A stretch of DNA of 64,000 nucleotides from a virus: positions 46,968 through 110,967 of IMG/VR virus record IMGVR_UViG_3300011113_000784. The stretch is one strand, 5' to 3'. Under the pieces are notes generated by a model, which made no database searches, was not told the DNA's origin, and was given only the letters and a program-made list of their open reading frames with translations. Positions 1 to 9,175 of the stretch are shown here, piece after piece. Position 1 is the stretch's first letter. The number at the start of each line of letters is the position of its first letter. Made by a program: the position numbers and the translations under genes.

Positions 1-1
1 T

Positions 2-49
2 CAACCGACTTCTGCTAAAAAGCAAATGAAAAAACTATTTAAGATTTAA
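2..49 (+). CDS. C-terminal end of an upstream gene (partial)
   Basis: The frame starting at base 2 is open into the window edge and ends at TAA 47-49. The visible 15 residues end in a lysine-rich tail (KKQMKKLFKI). Its stop overlaps the next start as TAATG, the coupling seen elsewhere in the window. Too little is present to assign a function. Confidence 0.55.
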   Translation, partial: QPTSAKKQMKKLFKI

Positions 50-636
50 TGCTTCTCTTTCCAAAACAAAATTATCAAAAGTTTAATTTGGGTATTATTG
101 TACCTCCTCGTAAGCCCCACGATATTCTTTCGTTTCTTTGTTGGTTCTCATTTTTTAAGTTTTTGCCAAAAGTAAAACCAATTATTATTGTTGCAGGTAA
201 TCCACCTGTTGACTTTGCATCTTGGGCTAGAAAACTTAATTTTCCTGTTTTTTATGCACACGAATGCTTTCATCCAAATCAAATAGTAGATCTCGATATA
301 TGGGATGAATCATATGCAATAGTTATTTCTAATGTTTTTTGCATGAGGAAGTTCCAATTAAATAAAAATTTTGATAGTGATTTTATGGTTCTTAGATCAA
401 AAACTCCAAATAATAAGGATTTTTTGATAGAAGATATAAAAAATAACAATTATTGTCATGCTGTTTTCTGGGATATCAAAAATAATTTTGAAGAAGTTAG
501 AGATAGTCTAATAAATAATATCGGCATATTCCCTAAAGATAAAAGTTTAAATCAAATTAAACTGGAATCTATATGGGAAGATGCGAAAAACATAAGAACT
601 CTTTTAAATCAGGAGGTTCGCCATGAAGAGATTTGA
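49..636 (+). CDS. Hypothetical protein, 195 aa
   Basis: I do not recognise this family. The start overlaps the upstream stop (TAATG), suggesting coupled translation. The N-terminal half is hydrophobic with alternating beta/helix-like segments (GIIVPP, PIIIVAGNPP, AIVISNVF), as in a Rossmann-like or GT-B-like fold, and the C-terminal half is charged. No membrane anchor or signal peptide is evident. Its 3' end overlaps the next gene by 14 nt. Confidence 0.7.
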   Translation: MLLFPKQNYQKFNLGIIVPPRKPHDILSFLCWFSFFKFLPKVKPIIIVAGNPPVDFASWARKLNFPVFYAHECFHPNQIVDLDIWDESYAIVISNVFCMRKFQLNKNFDSDFMVLRSKTPNNKDFLIEDIKNNNYCHAVFWDIKNNFEEVRDSLINNIGIFPKDKSLNQIKLESIWEDAKNIRTLLNQEVRHEEI

Positions 637-895
637 GTTTACTTATGGCGATGGCGAGTTCGATGATGAGGACGAAGATCAAGAAGATCAAGAAGGAAAC
701 TTTATTGATTCTCAAATGCTTGCCATGCAGATGGAACAAAATGTTCTTATAGAACAAGAAATACAAGCAAAGCTTTTAGAAGAAGCTTATAAAATTTGTA
801 AAGGATCTTGGATGTGGTCGTTTATGTCGATACCTTCCAGAATGAAAAAAGTAAAAATTGTATACGAGGAAATAAAAAAAATTATTAACGAATAA
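623..895 (+). CDS. Hypothetical acidic protein, 90 aa
   Basis: The start is supported by a strong CAGGAGG Shine-Dalgarno site inside the end of the upstream gene. Residues 8-25 are an acidic low-complexity run of Asp/Glu; the rest is predicted helical with a Trp-containing basic C-terminus. An acidic head with a helical tail can mimic nucleic acid or act as a small adaptor, but no function can be assigned. Confidence 0.7.
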   Translation: MKRFEFTYGDGEFDDEDEDQEDQEGNFIDSQMLAMQMEQNVLIEQEIQAKLLEEAYKICKGSWMWSFMSIPSRMKKVKIVYEEIKKIINE

Positions 896-900
896 ATTTT

Positions 901-930
901 TTAGACTATATTAATTTAATTATGGTCTAA
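901..930 (+). promoter_or_regulatory. Stem-loop overlapping the ribosome-binding region of the next gene
   Basis: Bases 901-910 pair with 921-930 (ten pairs including one G-U) around a 10-nt AT loop. The 3' arm runs into the AAGGG that serves as Shine-Dalgarno for the TTG start at 942. There is no U-tract, so a translational control hairpin or an operator is more likely than a terminator. Confidence 0.4.
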
Positions 931-941
931 GGGTTATAATC

Positions 942-1268
942 TTGCCTACATATAATTTCGAATGCAAGAACTGCAATAAAATCTATGAGACACTAGCATC
1001 ATTCGACCAAACAGGCAAGTATGCTAGTGTCTCTTGTCCTCATTGCAATTCTAAGAAAAAGAAAAAATTGCTTAATGACGCTAATATCAAATTTGCTCAA
1101 CCAAAAGATACGAGCAAGTTTGATAATTTCAACTATCGTGCAGGCTATAACTTAGAACAAGCACAGAATCTTCGTAGGGATGCACAAGCTGCATCGCACA
1201 TGGGCACAGATCCATATAGAGCGATTGATGATATTAACAGTGGTGAAAATTTTGGCGAAGTGAAATAA
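942..1268 (+). CDS. FmdB-like zinc-ribbon protein, 108 aa
   Basis: The protein opens with PTYNFECKNCNKIYE and continues with SCPHC about 20 residues later, the CxxC...CxxC zinc ribbon of the FmdB regulatory-protein family. After the ribbon is a lysine run and a polar C-terminal segment. The start is TTG, chosen because the family begins directly with P-T-Y. FmdB-like proteins are common small putative regulators; the target here is unknown. Confidence 0.75.
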   Translation: MPTYNFECKNCNKIYETLASFDQTGKYASVSCPHCNSKKKKKLLNDANIKFAQPKDTSKFDNFNYRAGYNLEQAQNLRRDAQAASHMGTDPYRAIDDINSGENFGEVK

Positions 1269-1296
1269 TTGACACTAATTTATGGTGCATTATATT
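1269..1296 (+). promoter_or_regulatory. Sigma70-type promoter ahead of the PrkA operon
   Basis: TTGACA at 1269-1274, a 16-nt spacer and TATATT at 1291-1296 give an almost consensus housekeeping promoter. It lies 40 nt upstream of the PrkA start, directly after the FmdB stop, and would drive the PrkA/YeaH/SpoVR block. Confidence 0.7.
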
Positions 1297-1337
1297 AAGT
1301 TTAAGTATTCTTGAATTACACGGAGAGGTAAATCGAC

Positions 1338-3413
1338 ATGGTTACTTTGAGCCAATTTGTAGATAAGAGCAAGTTAGAACAATTTAATAAATTAAATGAA
1401 GTGATTGGTTTTGAGGAGTACCTTAACAGGTGCTATGCTAATCCAAAACTTGTCAGAAATTCACATCAAAGAATTTATGACATGATTGTCTCGCAAGGCA
1501 CATCTGAAATTGAAAAATATCGCAAGAAGGTGACAGTTTATAACTTCTTTGAAAAGCATGAACAAATTAAAGTGTTCGGCATCGAAGAGCAACTTGAATC
1601 ACTTGTTGCTCACTATAAGGGCGCTGCTGGTAGCTATGGACCAGAAAAGCGCATTCTTCTTCTCTGCGGTCCTGTAGGATCTGCAAAGTCTACAATCGTT
1701 CGTCTCATCAAGCGCAGCATGGAAGATTATTCTCAAACTGATGCTGGCACATGGTTTACCTATCGCTGGATTAATCTTCCTACTGGTGGCGATGGTATTT
1801 ACACATCTGACACTTGTGAATGCCCAATGAATGAAGAGCCTTTAAAGCTTCTTCCATTTGATGTTCGCAAGAAGATTCTTGATGAACTTAATGCTATTCA
1901 CAAAGAGCAAGCTGACGCATCCCAGCGCACAACGCTCTACTCACTTGATGTTAAAGGCGAAATTAATCCTAAGTGCAAGTTCTTCTACGACAAGCTTCTT
2001 GAAAAGTATAACGGTGATTGGTCACAAGTTATTTCTAATCACATTGAAGTAGTTCGTAAAACTTACAATGAAGCCAAGCGTGTCGGTATTGCTTCTTTCC
2101 AACCAAAAGATGAGAAGAATCAAGATAGCACTGAATTGACTGGCGATATTAACTTTGCGTTGCTTCCAACATTTGGTAGCGATTCTGATCCAAGGTGTTT
2201 TAACTTTGATGGTGAGTTTGAAGTTGCCAATCGTGGCATCATTGAATTCATCGAAATGTTAAAGCTTGAAGTTGCATTCCTTTACGATCTCTTGGGTGCT
2301 TCACAAGAGCAATCTATTAAGCCCAAAAAGTATTCTCAAATTTCAATCGATGAGTCGATCATCGGGCATACAAACATGCCTGAATATGAAAAGTTAAAGA
2401 ATAACCAGTTCATGGAAGCTCTCAAGGACCGTACTGTTCGTATTGAGATTCCTTATCTCCTTGAATGGAGCAAAGAACTCAAAGTTCTTGAGCAAGATTA
2501 TAACTCCGATAAGATTAAGCAGCATATTGCTCCTCATACTCTTGAAATTGCTGCTTTGTTTGCTGTCCTTACCAGACTTGAGGACGATAAGGACAACAAG
2601 ATCACTATTACGGAGAAGGCTGATCTTTATGATGGCAAGATGCTTCCCGGTTGGACTGTAGATAGAGTTAAGGAACTACGAGACAAGAACCCAGCCGAAG
2701 GCATGGTCGGGCTTTCTGCTCGTTATGTTCAAGACAAGGTTTCTTCTACTTTGTCTAGCCGACATGATTATATTAATCCATTCATGGTCCTTAATGCTCT
2801 TAAGAGCGGTCTTGATAACCACTCGTTGATTACAAACAAGGATCTTGTTCGCAAGTATCAGAACTGCATTACTTTGGCTACAAAGAAGCTAGATGATATT
2901 CTCAAGAATGAGGTTCAAAAAGCCTTGGTTGGTGACGAAGAAGCTATCGTGAGGTTGTGTGCTAACTATATCGATAACCTCATGGCTTATATCAACAAGG
3001 CAAAGATCCTTAATAAGATTACTGGCAGGGAAGAAACTGCTGATGAAAAGTTGATGCGATCAATTGAATCTAAGATTGATGTGCCAGAATCAACCTGTGA
3101 TGACTTCCGTAGAATGATTGCAGCTTTCATCGGTGACCTTGCGGTTAAGGGCAAGACTTTTCGATGGGATAGCAATCCCCTTCTTAAGAGAGCTTTGGAA
3201 TCCAAGTTGTTTGAAGATACAAAGGATCATATTAAGCTAAGTGCTTTTTCTTCTGGCGCAAGTACAGTTGATCCTGATGTTCAGAAGAAAATTGATGCTG
3301 TAAAGCAGCGTTTGGTTGATAAATACGGTTATAACGATCAGTCTGCCACAGATGTTCTAGATTATGTTTCTAGCATCTTTGCCAGAGGCGATCTTGCAGA
3401 CGATAACGACTAA
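1338..3413 (+). CDS. prkA: PrkA-family serine protein kinase (YeaG-like)
   Basis: A 691-residue protein, close to the 640-680 typical of bacterial PrkA/YeaG. An AAA+ region carries the Walker A loop GPVGSAKST at residues 111-119; downstream are the PrkA-specific segments (CPMNEEPL after the ATPase strand, IDESIIGHTNMPEY, the C-terminal helical part). In bacteria PrkA is a stress/starvation kinase or ATPase encoded with YeaH and SpoVR, and the next two genes here are exactly those partners. A clear GGAGAGG ribosome site precedes the ATG and a sigma70-like promoter lies just upstream. The gene is intact, so it is probably functional rather than a relic. Confidence 0.93.
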   Translation: MVTLSQFVDKSKLEQFNKLNEVIGFEEYLNRCYANPKLVRNSHQRIYDMIVSQGTSEIEKYRKKVTVYNFFEKHEQIKVFGIEEQLESLVAHYKGAAGSYGPEKRILLLCGPVGSAKSTIVRLIKRSMEDYSQTDAGTWFTYRWINLPTGGDGIYTSDTCECPMNEEPLKLLPFDVRKKILDELNAIHKEQADASQRTTLYSLDVKGEINPKCKFFYDKLLEKYNGDWSQVISNHIEVVRKTYNEAKRVGIASFQPKDEKNQDSTELTGDINFALLPTFGSDSDPRCFNFDGEFEVANRGIIEFIEMLKLEVAFLYDLLGASQEQSIKPKKYSQISIDESIIGHTNMPEYEKLKNNQFMEALKDRTVRIEIPYLLEWSKELKVLEQDYNSDKIKQHIAPHTLEIAALFAVLTRLEDDKDNKITITEKADLYDGKMLPGWTVDRVKELRDKNPAEGMVGLSARYVQDKVSSTLSSRHDYINPFMVLNALKSGLDNHSLITNKDLVRKYQNCITLATKKLDDILKNEVQKALVGDEEAIVRLCANYIDNLMAYINKAKILNKITGREETADEKLMRSIESKIDVPESTCDDFRRMIAAFIGDLAVKGKTFRWDSNPLLKRALESKLFEDTKDHIKLSAFSSGASTVDPDVQKKIDAVKQRLVDKYGYNDQSATDVLDYVSSIFARGDLADDND

Positions 3414-3428
3414 TATGAGGACTAACAA

Positions 3429-4622
3429 ATGCCTCGCCGTATTGATTCTGACCATAAAGACTTCAGAGATGTAGTCAGTGGCAGAATTAGAAAAAATCTA
3501 AAAAAGTTTATCAAGAGTGGCGAAATATTTCGCCACCGTGGTAAAAATGGCAAAGTATCAATAAAGATTCCTGCAATTGATATCCCTCACTTTCTTCACG
3601 GCAAGAACCCTAATGGGGTAGGTCGTGGAGAAGGACAAGAAGGAGATACTGTTGGCAAGGACAAGGGGCAAGGTCAAGGACAAGGAAACGGCGCTGGTCA
3701 GGATGAAAGCGAAGGCGTAATTGTTCAGCTAGATATGGAGGACATCCTTCACTTCATGAAGGATGAATTGATGCTTCCTAATCTCAAACCTAAGCAACAA
3801 GCCAACCTTGAAGATGTAAAAATTAAGTATAATAATATCTCTCTAGTTGGTCCAGAATCACTTAGGCATACTCGTCGCACAATGTTAACTGCGATGAAGC
3901 GCCTTTGCGGTACTGGCGAAATCAATAATTTATATGAAATTCCCGGCATTAAAGATAAAGTCAAAATGATCAATCCGATTAATTCGGATAAGAGATATCG
4001 TCAATATAAAGAGATTAGATTTCCTTCCAGCAATGCTGTTGTTATTTTTGCTCGTGATGCCAGTGGATCAATGGATGATCGTAAAGTGGCAGTTGTTTCT
4101 GATATGGCTTATTGGATTGATGTTTATATTAGGAATTTCTATGAACGAGTTGAGAGGCTTTATGTTTGGCACGATGTAGCTGCCCATGAAGTTGATGCAA
4201 AAGATTTTTATCGAATCAGAAATGGTGGTGGCACTACTTGTTCTACTGCTTTAGAATTAGTTGCCAAACAATTTGAAAACAGATTTCCTCCTAAAAATTG
4301 GAATATTTATTTCTTTTATTTCACTGATGGTGAAAATTACGATAATGACAACGATGTTTTTACGACTTTGTTAAAGAAAGAGTTTCCTCAAAATATTGTT
4401 AATCTTGTTTCTATAACTCAAATTGGTGCTTATTCTTACAAAAACAGTGTTGCTGAGGTAGTTGAAAAAGAAATTGTTGAAGGTGGCTTAGATGATAATG
4501 TAATTGTTACAGAAATTCCATTTGATGCAATTAACAATGAAGAAAAAAGAAATGAAGCTATATTAAAAGCAATAAAAGATATATTGGGCAACCCGTTTAA
4601 AAGCGCCAATGAGGTTTTCTAA
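3429..4622 (+). CDS. yeaH: YeaH/DUF444 family protein (von Willebrand A-like)
   Basis: 397 residues. The N-terminal YeaH signature (MPRRIDSDHKDFRDVVSGRI) is followed by a basic region, a Gly/Gln-rich low-complexity linker at about 65-95, and a vWA-like domain with the metal-site motif DASGSMDD at 210-217 and GGGTTCSTAL later. DUF444 proteins are partners of PrkA and SpoVR in stationary-phase and nitrogen-stress operons. It starts 15 nt after prkA and overlaps spoVR as TAATG, so the three are translated as one operon. Confidence 0.92.
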   Translation: MPRRIDSDHKDFRDVVSGRIRKNLKKFIKSGEIFRHRGKNGKVSIKIPAIDIPHFLHGKNPNGVGRGEGQEGDTVGKDKGQGQGQGNGAGQDESEGVIVQLDMEDILHFMKDELMLPNLKPKQQANLEDVKIKYNNISLVGPESLRHTRRTMLTAMKRLCGTGEINNLYEIPGIKDKVKMINPINSDKRYRQYKEIRFPSSNAVVIFARDASGSMDDRKVAVVSDMAYWIDVYIRNFYERVERLYVWHDVAAHEVDAKDFYRIRNGGGTTCSTALELVAKQFENRFPPKNWNIYFFYFTDGENYDNDNDVFTTLLKKEFPQNIVNLVSITQIGAYSYKNSVAEVVEKEIVEGGLDDNVIVTEIPFDAINNEEKRNEAILKAIKDILGNPFKSANEVF

Positions 4623-6217
4623 TGTCAGACAAATTCTTATTTGGTTCGCCTGTTCTTTTCGGATCTGCTACTACTCCCGGCGTACCTATTCCTGAAGAAC
4701 TCAACAAACATATTCCAACTATTTTTCAAGCTTGTAAAGATTTTGGACTAGATTTTTATCCAACAATTGTCCAGATGCTTTCTCATGACGAAATGAGTGA
4801 AGTTGCAAGTTATGGTGGATTTGCATCGAGATATCCACATTGGAAGTTTGGTGCTGAATATGAAGAGATGCAAAGAGGTTATCTTCACGGAAATCATAGA
4901 ATATATGAAATGGTGGTAAATTGTAATCCGGCTTATCTATATTGCCTGAATTCGAATACATTGCTTGACAATATTACAGTAATTGCTCATGCGCTTGGTC
5001 ATGTTCATTTCTTTAAGAATAATATTCATTTTTCTAGAACAAATACAAATGCACATAACGAACTGGCAAATAACGGTTCTAATGTAAGAAAGTATATGTC
5101 TCGTTATGGTAGAGAAACTGTAACAGAATTTATGGATCATTTGTTCCGAATTGAAACTCTTGTTGATCCAATGAATATCTGGAAAGAAAGAAAAGCTAAA
5201 GAAGTTGTCATTAGGGACAAAAAAGACTATGTATTTCCTAAAAGGATTAAGACAAATCAAGATTATATGGAAAACTGGATTAATACTCCAGAGTTTATAG
5301 AAGCTCAAAATAAGAAAATTGAAGAACAAGAGATCATGAGAGATCTCAATGCATTCGCTTCTCCTGAATCAGATATATTTGGATATATCAAAGACAATGC
5401 GCCATTCAAACCTTGGCAGCGTGATATTGCTGAGATTTTGTACAATGAAGCTATTTATTTTAGTCCACAAGGCAAAACCAAGGTAACTAATGAAGGTTTT
5501 GCTAGTTATTGCGATTATCATCTTATCGCTAAACAAGGATACGCTTCTTTAGGACAAGATAATGAGGATGGGGGTATTGTTGAGTACTCTATTCATAAAG
5601 CTGGTGTATTGGGCGGCAAATATAGCATGAATCCATACAAGCTTGGATTTATGTTATTAATGGATATCGAAGAAAGATGGAACAAGGGTAGATTTGGATC
5701 AGATTATGCCAATTGCACTAATCCAATTGAAAGGGAAAATTGGGATCTTAATCTTGGACTTGGTAAGGAAAAAGTTTTTGAGGTTTGCAAGAACTACGAT
5801 GATTATCAATTCATAAATGAATTTTTTACCAAGGAGTTCTGTGAAAAGAATGAGTTCTTTGAGTACAAGCGTTATCCGACTGGTGAAATAAAGTTGGAAA
5901 GCAGAGATTACAAAAAGATCAAAAGAGAGTTGTTGCGTAAGCATATTAATCGTGGTTTGCCAAATATTAAGCTTGTTGAGCCTAGATTTAAAGGCAACAT
6001 GTTTTTCATGGAGCATAAGTGGCAAGGTGTAGAACTTTATAAACCTTATGCTTACGAAGTGATGAAGTCTATTTGTTATCTTGTGAGACAACCTGTTGTA
6101 TTGCAAACCAAGAATCATAATGGGGATGAAGCATTTTATTATTGCCAAGATTTGAACGGGGATTATGCTGCGGCTGATCCTAAATCTTTAACAAGAGATC
6201 AATTGAATAAACTATGA
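4622..6217 (+). CDS. spoVR: SpoVR/YcgB family protein
   Basis: 531 residues, the usual size for SpoVR. It has the conserved N-terminal pattern (FYPTIVQMLSHDEMSEVASYGG, FASRYPHWKFGAEYE), the YEMVVNCNPAYLYC segment and the histidine-rich VIAHALGHVHFFKNN block typical of the family. Named for a Bacillus cortex-formation mutant, the family is widespread in non-sporulating bacteria beside PrkA and YeaH. Start overlaps the yeaH stop; stop overlaps the next start as ATGA. Confidence 0.93.
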   Translation: MSDKFLFGSPVLFGSATTPGVPIPEELNKHIPTIFQACKDFGLDFYPTIVQMLSHDEMSEVASYGGFASRYPHWKFGAEYEEMQRGYLHGNHRIYEMVVNCNPAYLYCLNSNTLLDNITVIAHALGHVHFFKNNIHFSRTNTNAHNELANNGSNVRKYMSRYGRETVTEFMDHLFRIETLVDPMNIWKERKAKEVVIRDKKDYVFPKRIKTNQDYMENWINTPEFIEAQNKKIEEQEIMRDLNAFASPESDIFGYIKDNAPFKPWQRDIAEILYNEAIYFSPQGKTKVTNEGFASYCDYHLIAKQGYASLGQDNEDGGIVEYSIHKAGVLGGKYSMNPYKLGFMLLMDIEERWNKGRFGSDYANCTNPIERENWDLNLGLGKEKVFEVCKNYDDYQFINEFFTKEFCEKNEFFEYKRYPTGEIKLESRDYKKIKRELLRKHINRGLPNIKLVEPRFKGNMFFMEHKWQGVELYKPYAYEVMKSICYLVRQPVVLQTKNHNGDEAFYYCQDLNGDYAAADPKSLTRDQLNKL

Positions 6218-6960
6218 ACCACCCCTCTTTTAGGTTTGTTTTTCAAAATGCTCCCGGTTTGCCATTTACTAAGTGGTACAAACAATTTGATGAAAGTTTA
6301 AGTGATAGAAATTCTAAAACATTTTTATTTGCTGACAGGTCAATTGCAAATTCTTGTTTTGTCAAAAGTATTCTTAGCCACAAAATATTTTTGAATATTT
6401 TTTGTTCAGAAAATATATTTGAAGAATTATCTTTAATACAAGAAAATATTAAGAAGCATTGCGAATCAATGCTTTTGAGAGGTATGTTTTCTGAATGTAA
6501 AATTGATTTCAATAGTGAAAAACATAAAGATTTTGTTTTAAGAGATTATAATCAAATTAATATAGGTGATATGTTTGGAGAAGAGTGGCAATTTTACTCT
6601 CAAAACAAAGCTAGATTGTTTTACAAACTAAGTGATTATTATTCAAATCTTTCTTTTGGATATATTTGGTCTTTCTTTTTTACAGAAAGTGATACAGAAG
6701 CACTTGTAGCAGACGAGTATGTAAAAAAGAATTTACATATTTTCAGTCGTCATATGAAATTAAACTATGAACCAGAAAACAATAAAAAATATAAAATAAT
6801 TTATTTGGATACAATGGGTAAGAGAATAAATATCAATACATTTATGGAAAAATTGGAGCAAAATGGTTTGTTGTTATTAAAAAACCTTGATGTTGAAGGA
6901 CCAAACATGGTAGGATGGCGTGATCTGAAAAATAAAATGATTGGACTGGTGAAGATTTAA
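6214..6960 (+). CDS. Hypothetical protein, 248 aa, last gene of the PrkA block
   Basis: Coupled to spoVR by an ATGA overlap, so probably co-translated. The family is not recognised. The C-terminal 50 residues (KIIYLDTMGKR..., NGLLLLKNLDVEGPNMVGWRDL) resemble the last strands of a class I methyltransferase or similar Rossmann fold, but no SAM motif is clear, so this is only a hint. The protein may be an accessory to the stress trio or an unrelated gene that joined the operon. Confidence 0.7.
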   Translation: MNHPSFRFVFQNAPGLPFTKWYKQFDESLSDRNSKTFLFADRSIANSCFVKSILSHKIFLNIFCSENIFEELSLIQENIKKHCESMLLRGMFSECKIDFNSEKHKDFVLRDYNQINIGDMFGEEWQFYSQNKARLFYKLSDYYSNLSFGYIWSFFFTESDTEALVADEYVKKNLHIFSRHMKLNYEPENNKKYKIIYLDTMGKRININTFMEKLEQNGLLLLKNLDVEGPNMVGWRDLKNKMIGLVKI

Positions 6961-6961
6961 A

Positions 6962-7072
6962 ATGGCACAACTTATGTTAGAATATGTTTTATTTTTAATT
7001 TTAGTTTCTGCAATGTTAGGTTTTATTGCGTATTTTTCCTATCAAGATAGAAGGAGAGATTTAGATGAATAA
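6962..7072 (+). CDS. Small single-span membrane protein, 36 aa
   Basis: A short ORF with one strongly hydrophobic segment (YVLFLILVSAMLGFIAYF) followed by a basic tail (YQDRRRDLDE), giving an N-out/C-in single-pass topology. It starts 1 nt after the upstream stop and its end overlaps the next gene by 8 nt, which supports it as a real gene. Function unknown; small phage membrane peptides often act on the host envelope. Confidence 0.55.
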   Translation: MAQLMLEYVLFLILVSAMLGFIAYFSYQDRRRDLDE

Positions 7073-7406
7073 TAAAAAAGAAATTAGTTATCAAGATCTC
7101 GATGAAATGGAAGAAATTATCGAAGCGTCTACGGATGGACCGTGGGAGATTTCTTCTCCAGAAGGAGAAGAATGGAGGCAACAAGCTAAAGATTTTGCTT
7201 TTATTGCAATGGCTAGAAATGAAATGCCTCGTTTAATCAAACAGTTGCGCTTGTATATGAAATGCAATGAAGAATTGCAATCATTAGATGGAATGCAACA
7301 GATGGCAATCGAAAGACTCAATAAGGAAGTTTCTCTTCTTCGTGAATCTTTGCGTGTACTTGAACAGCAACATAAATTGATGCTTGTGCAACAAGCAGGC
7401 TTGTAG
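7065..7406 (+). CDS. Hypothetical phage protein with coiled-coil C-terminus, 113 aa
   Basis: Preceded by AAGGAGAG. The pattern IEASTDGPWEI...DFAFIAMARNEMPRLI matches a common small phage/prophage protein type of unknown function (Ea22-like), in which the 'GPW' and 'FIA.AR..MP.L' blocks recur. Residues 65-110 form an amphipathic coiled coil. I know of no established activity. Confidence 0.75.
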   Translation: MNNKKEISYQDLDEMEEIIEASTDGPWEISSPEGEEWRQQAKDFAFIAMARNEMPRLIKQLRLYMKCNEELQSLDGMQQMAIERLNKEVSLLRESLRVLEQQHKLMLVQQAGL

Positions 7407-7412
7407 TATAAT
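7384..7412 (+). promoter_or_regulatory. Possible sigma70-type promoter ahead of the polymerase
   Basis: TTGTGC at 7384-7389, a 17-nt spacer and a perfect TATAAT at 7407-7412, overlapping the end of the upstream gene and about 75 nt before the polymerase start. The -35 box is weak. Confidence 0.45.
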
Positions 7413-7487
7413 TATCGAATACTAACCCTCTTTCTAACGGTGACGATCATGGAAGAATTGAACAAGGAAGGAGGGCAGCACAAGCAG

Positions 7488-8833
7488 ATGAAGATTGTTG
7501 GTTATGAACATCTTCATCTGCACTAGGTCAAACAGAATACTCTGTCCTCGACGGTTTTGGTAGCGTTCAGGATTATATTGATAGGTGGTCACCGCATGGC
7601 GATTATCTCTGTGTAACAGATCATGGATTAATGGGTGCTATACCAAGCTTAATCACAAAAACAGAACAAGCAGAAAAGAAATTAAAAAGTTTGTACGGGT
7701 GCGAATTGTATGTGAACCCAATTCACAATGAACCAACTGAGACTGAAGAAGCTAGAGACAAATTTATAAAAAACTTGTCACCACAAGAATTTGAAGATTT
7801 CAAAGTCTCTAGCCACATATTAGCAATTGCCGTAACCAATAAAGGTTATGAAAACCTAACAAAATTGTGTAGTCTTGGCTGGAGCCAAGGATTTTATCGT
7901 AAGCCTAGAGTCAATCACAAAGTTCTTCAACAATATAAAGAAGGCATTGTTTTCACTTCTTGTTGTTGTGCTTCTGAAGCAGCAAGAGCTTTGCGTGTAC
8001 ATGGCAAAGAAGTTGCTGAAGCGACTATTCTTAAATACAAGCAAATGTTTGGAGATAACTTCTATCTTGAAATGATGCTTCTCGATTTTGAGTATCAACA
8101 TGAGTATGATCAATTTTTAGTTGAGATGCACATCAAACATCAAATTCCAATGATCATTACCAATGATGTTCATTACGCATATCAAGAGGATAGCAAGTAT
8201 CAAACATTAATGATGTTGGTTAATACCAAAAGGACATTGGCTGAGATTGAGAAGTTAAAAGCTGAGAATGCTGATGTGTTTGAATTGCAAGATAGAAATT
8301 TGTGGATGAAAACAGAGGAAGAATTGAATCAAAAGTGGGCTGAAAAGTATTCCGATGTAATTCCTTTAGAAATTTATGAACAAGCTAAAATGAATACTGT
8401 TAAGATATGCAGAATGGCATCTGGCTTAAAATTAGATAGAAGTGTAAAACTACCAAGGCTCAATGATGATGAAGGCGTTTTAAAAGATTTGGTTTTAAGA
8501 GGAATGACATATAGGGGAATATCAAAATCTAATCGTATTTACACAAAGCGTATTGCAGAAGAATTAGATCTTATTTTTAGGAAACAGTTTGCTAGTTACT
8601 TTCTCATAGTTAAGAGTTTTACAGATGAAGCTAGAAGAAAGTGTCAAGAGATTACTGGGTTGGATGGCGTTTATGCGGTTGGACCCGGTAGAGGGTCTGG
8701 TGCTGGTTCTCTTGTGTTATATCTTCTTGGCGTTACTGATGTAGACCCAATAAAGCATGAACTTCTGTTCTCACGATTCTTATCGGAGAACAGAGGTTCA
8801 CAAGCAGTATTAAAATTTAGTCAAGGTGACTGA
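7488..8833 (+). CDS. dnaE: DNA polymerase III alpha subunit, N-terminal piece (PHP domain and start of palm); frame interrupted
   Basis: From ATG 7488 the reading gives MKIVGYEHLHLH and then TAG at 7524-7526. The polymerase continues in the -1 frame: TEYSVLDGFGS from 7532, then VTDHGLMGA, NDVHY and the palm motif GPGRGSGAGS, ending at 8833. Together these are the PHP phosphoesterase-like domain and the first palm motif of DnaE. Relative to the canonical HLHxHTEYS the DNA has eight extra bases (7524-7531). Without recoding, the first in-frame ATG is 7631, which loses the PHP metal motifs. The catalytic aspartates are absent here and lie in the next plus-strand gene. GGAGG upstream supports the 7488 start, though spacing is long. 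It could be a frameshifted gene, a sequencing error or a recoded gene. Confidence 0.8.
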
Positions 8834-9110
8834 CTTCATAGTCATCAAAGTTACTTCCTTTAGAGAAGTCAACATTTGGTGTTCCAAGATCGCCAAAAGG
8901 TTTGTCAGTATTATAACCTTTTGCACGATATGCTTGGCTCTTTTTGCCTTGTAGTGGGAAGCTATAATGCTTTCCTTTAACGCCAGTATCTTCAGGGGCT
9001 TCTGGTTGGGGGAAAGCATAAGATTTCATGATATCTTGAAGTTTTTTCTGAGAATCGCTAATTTCTAGATCTTTTTTATATTGCTCTAAAGTCTTAATTT
9101 TCTTTGCCAT
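8817..9110 (-). CDS. Hypothetical protein between the two polymerase pieces, 97 aa
   Basis: A minus-strand gene with a good GAGGTGA site before its ATG. The protein is hydrophilic: a helical, charged first third, then Gly/Pro/Ser-rich extended sequence with many aromatic residues. It overlaps the end of the polymerase N-piece by 17 nt. I do not recognise it; its strand matches that of the virion genes. It sits exactly where the polymerase gene is split, so its arrival may be linked to the split, although it has no nuclease motif. Confidence 0.65.
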   Translation of the reverse strand: MAKKIKTLEQYKKDLEISDSQKKLQDIMKSYAFPQPEAPEDTGVKGKHYSFPLQGKKSQAYRAKGYNTDKPFGDLGTPNVDFSKGSNFDDYEVSHLD

Positions 9111-9175
9111 GATTCACCTCTACTTTATTTAGATTTTCACATTGATTTTTACCGCTAAATGCTTAAAATCATGGT

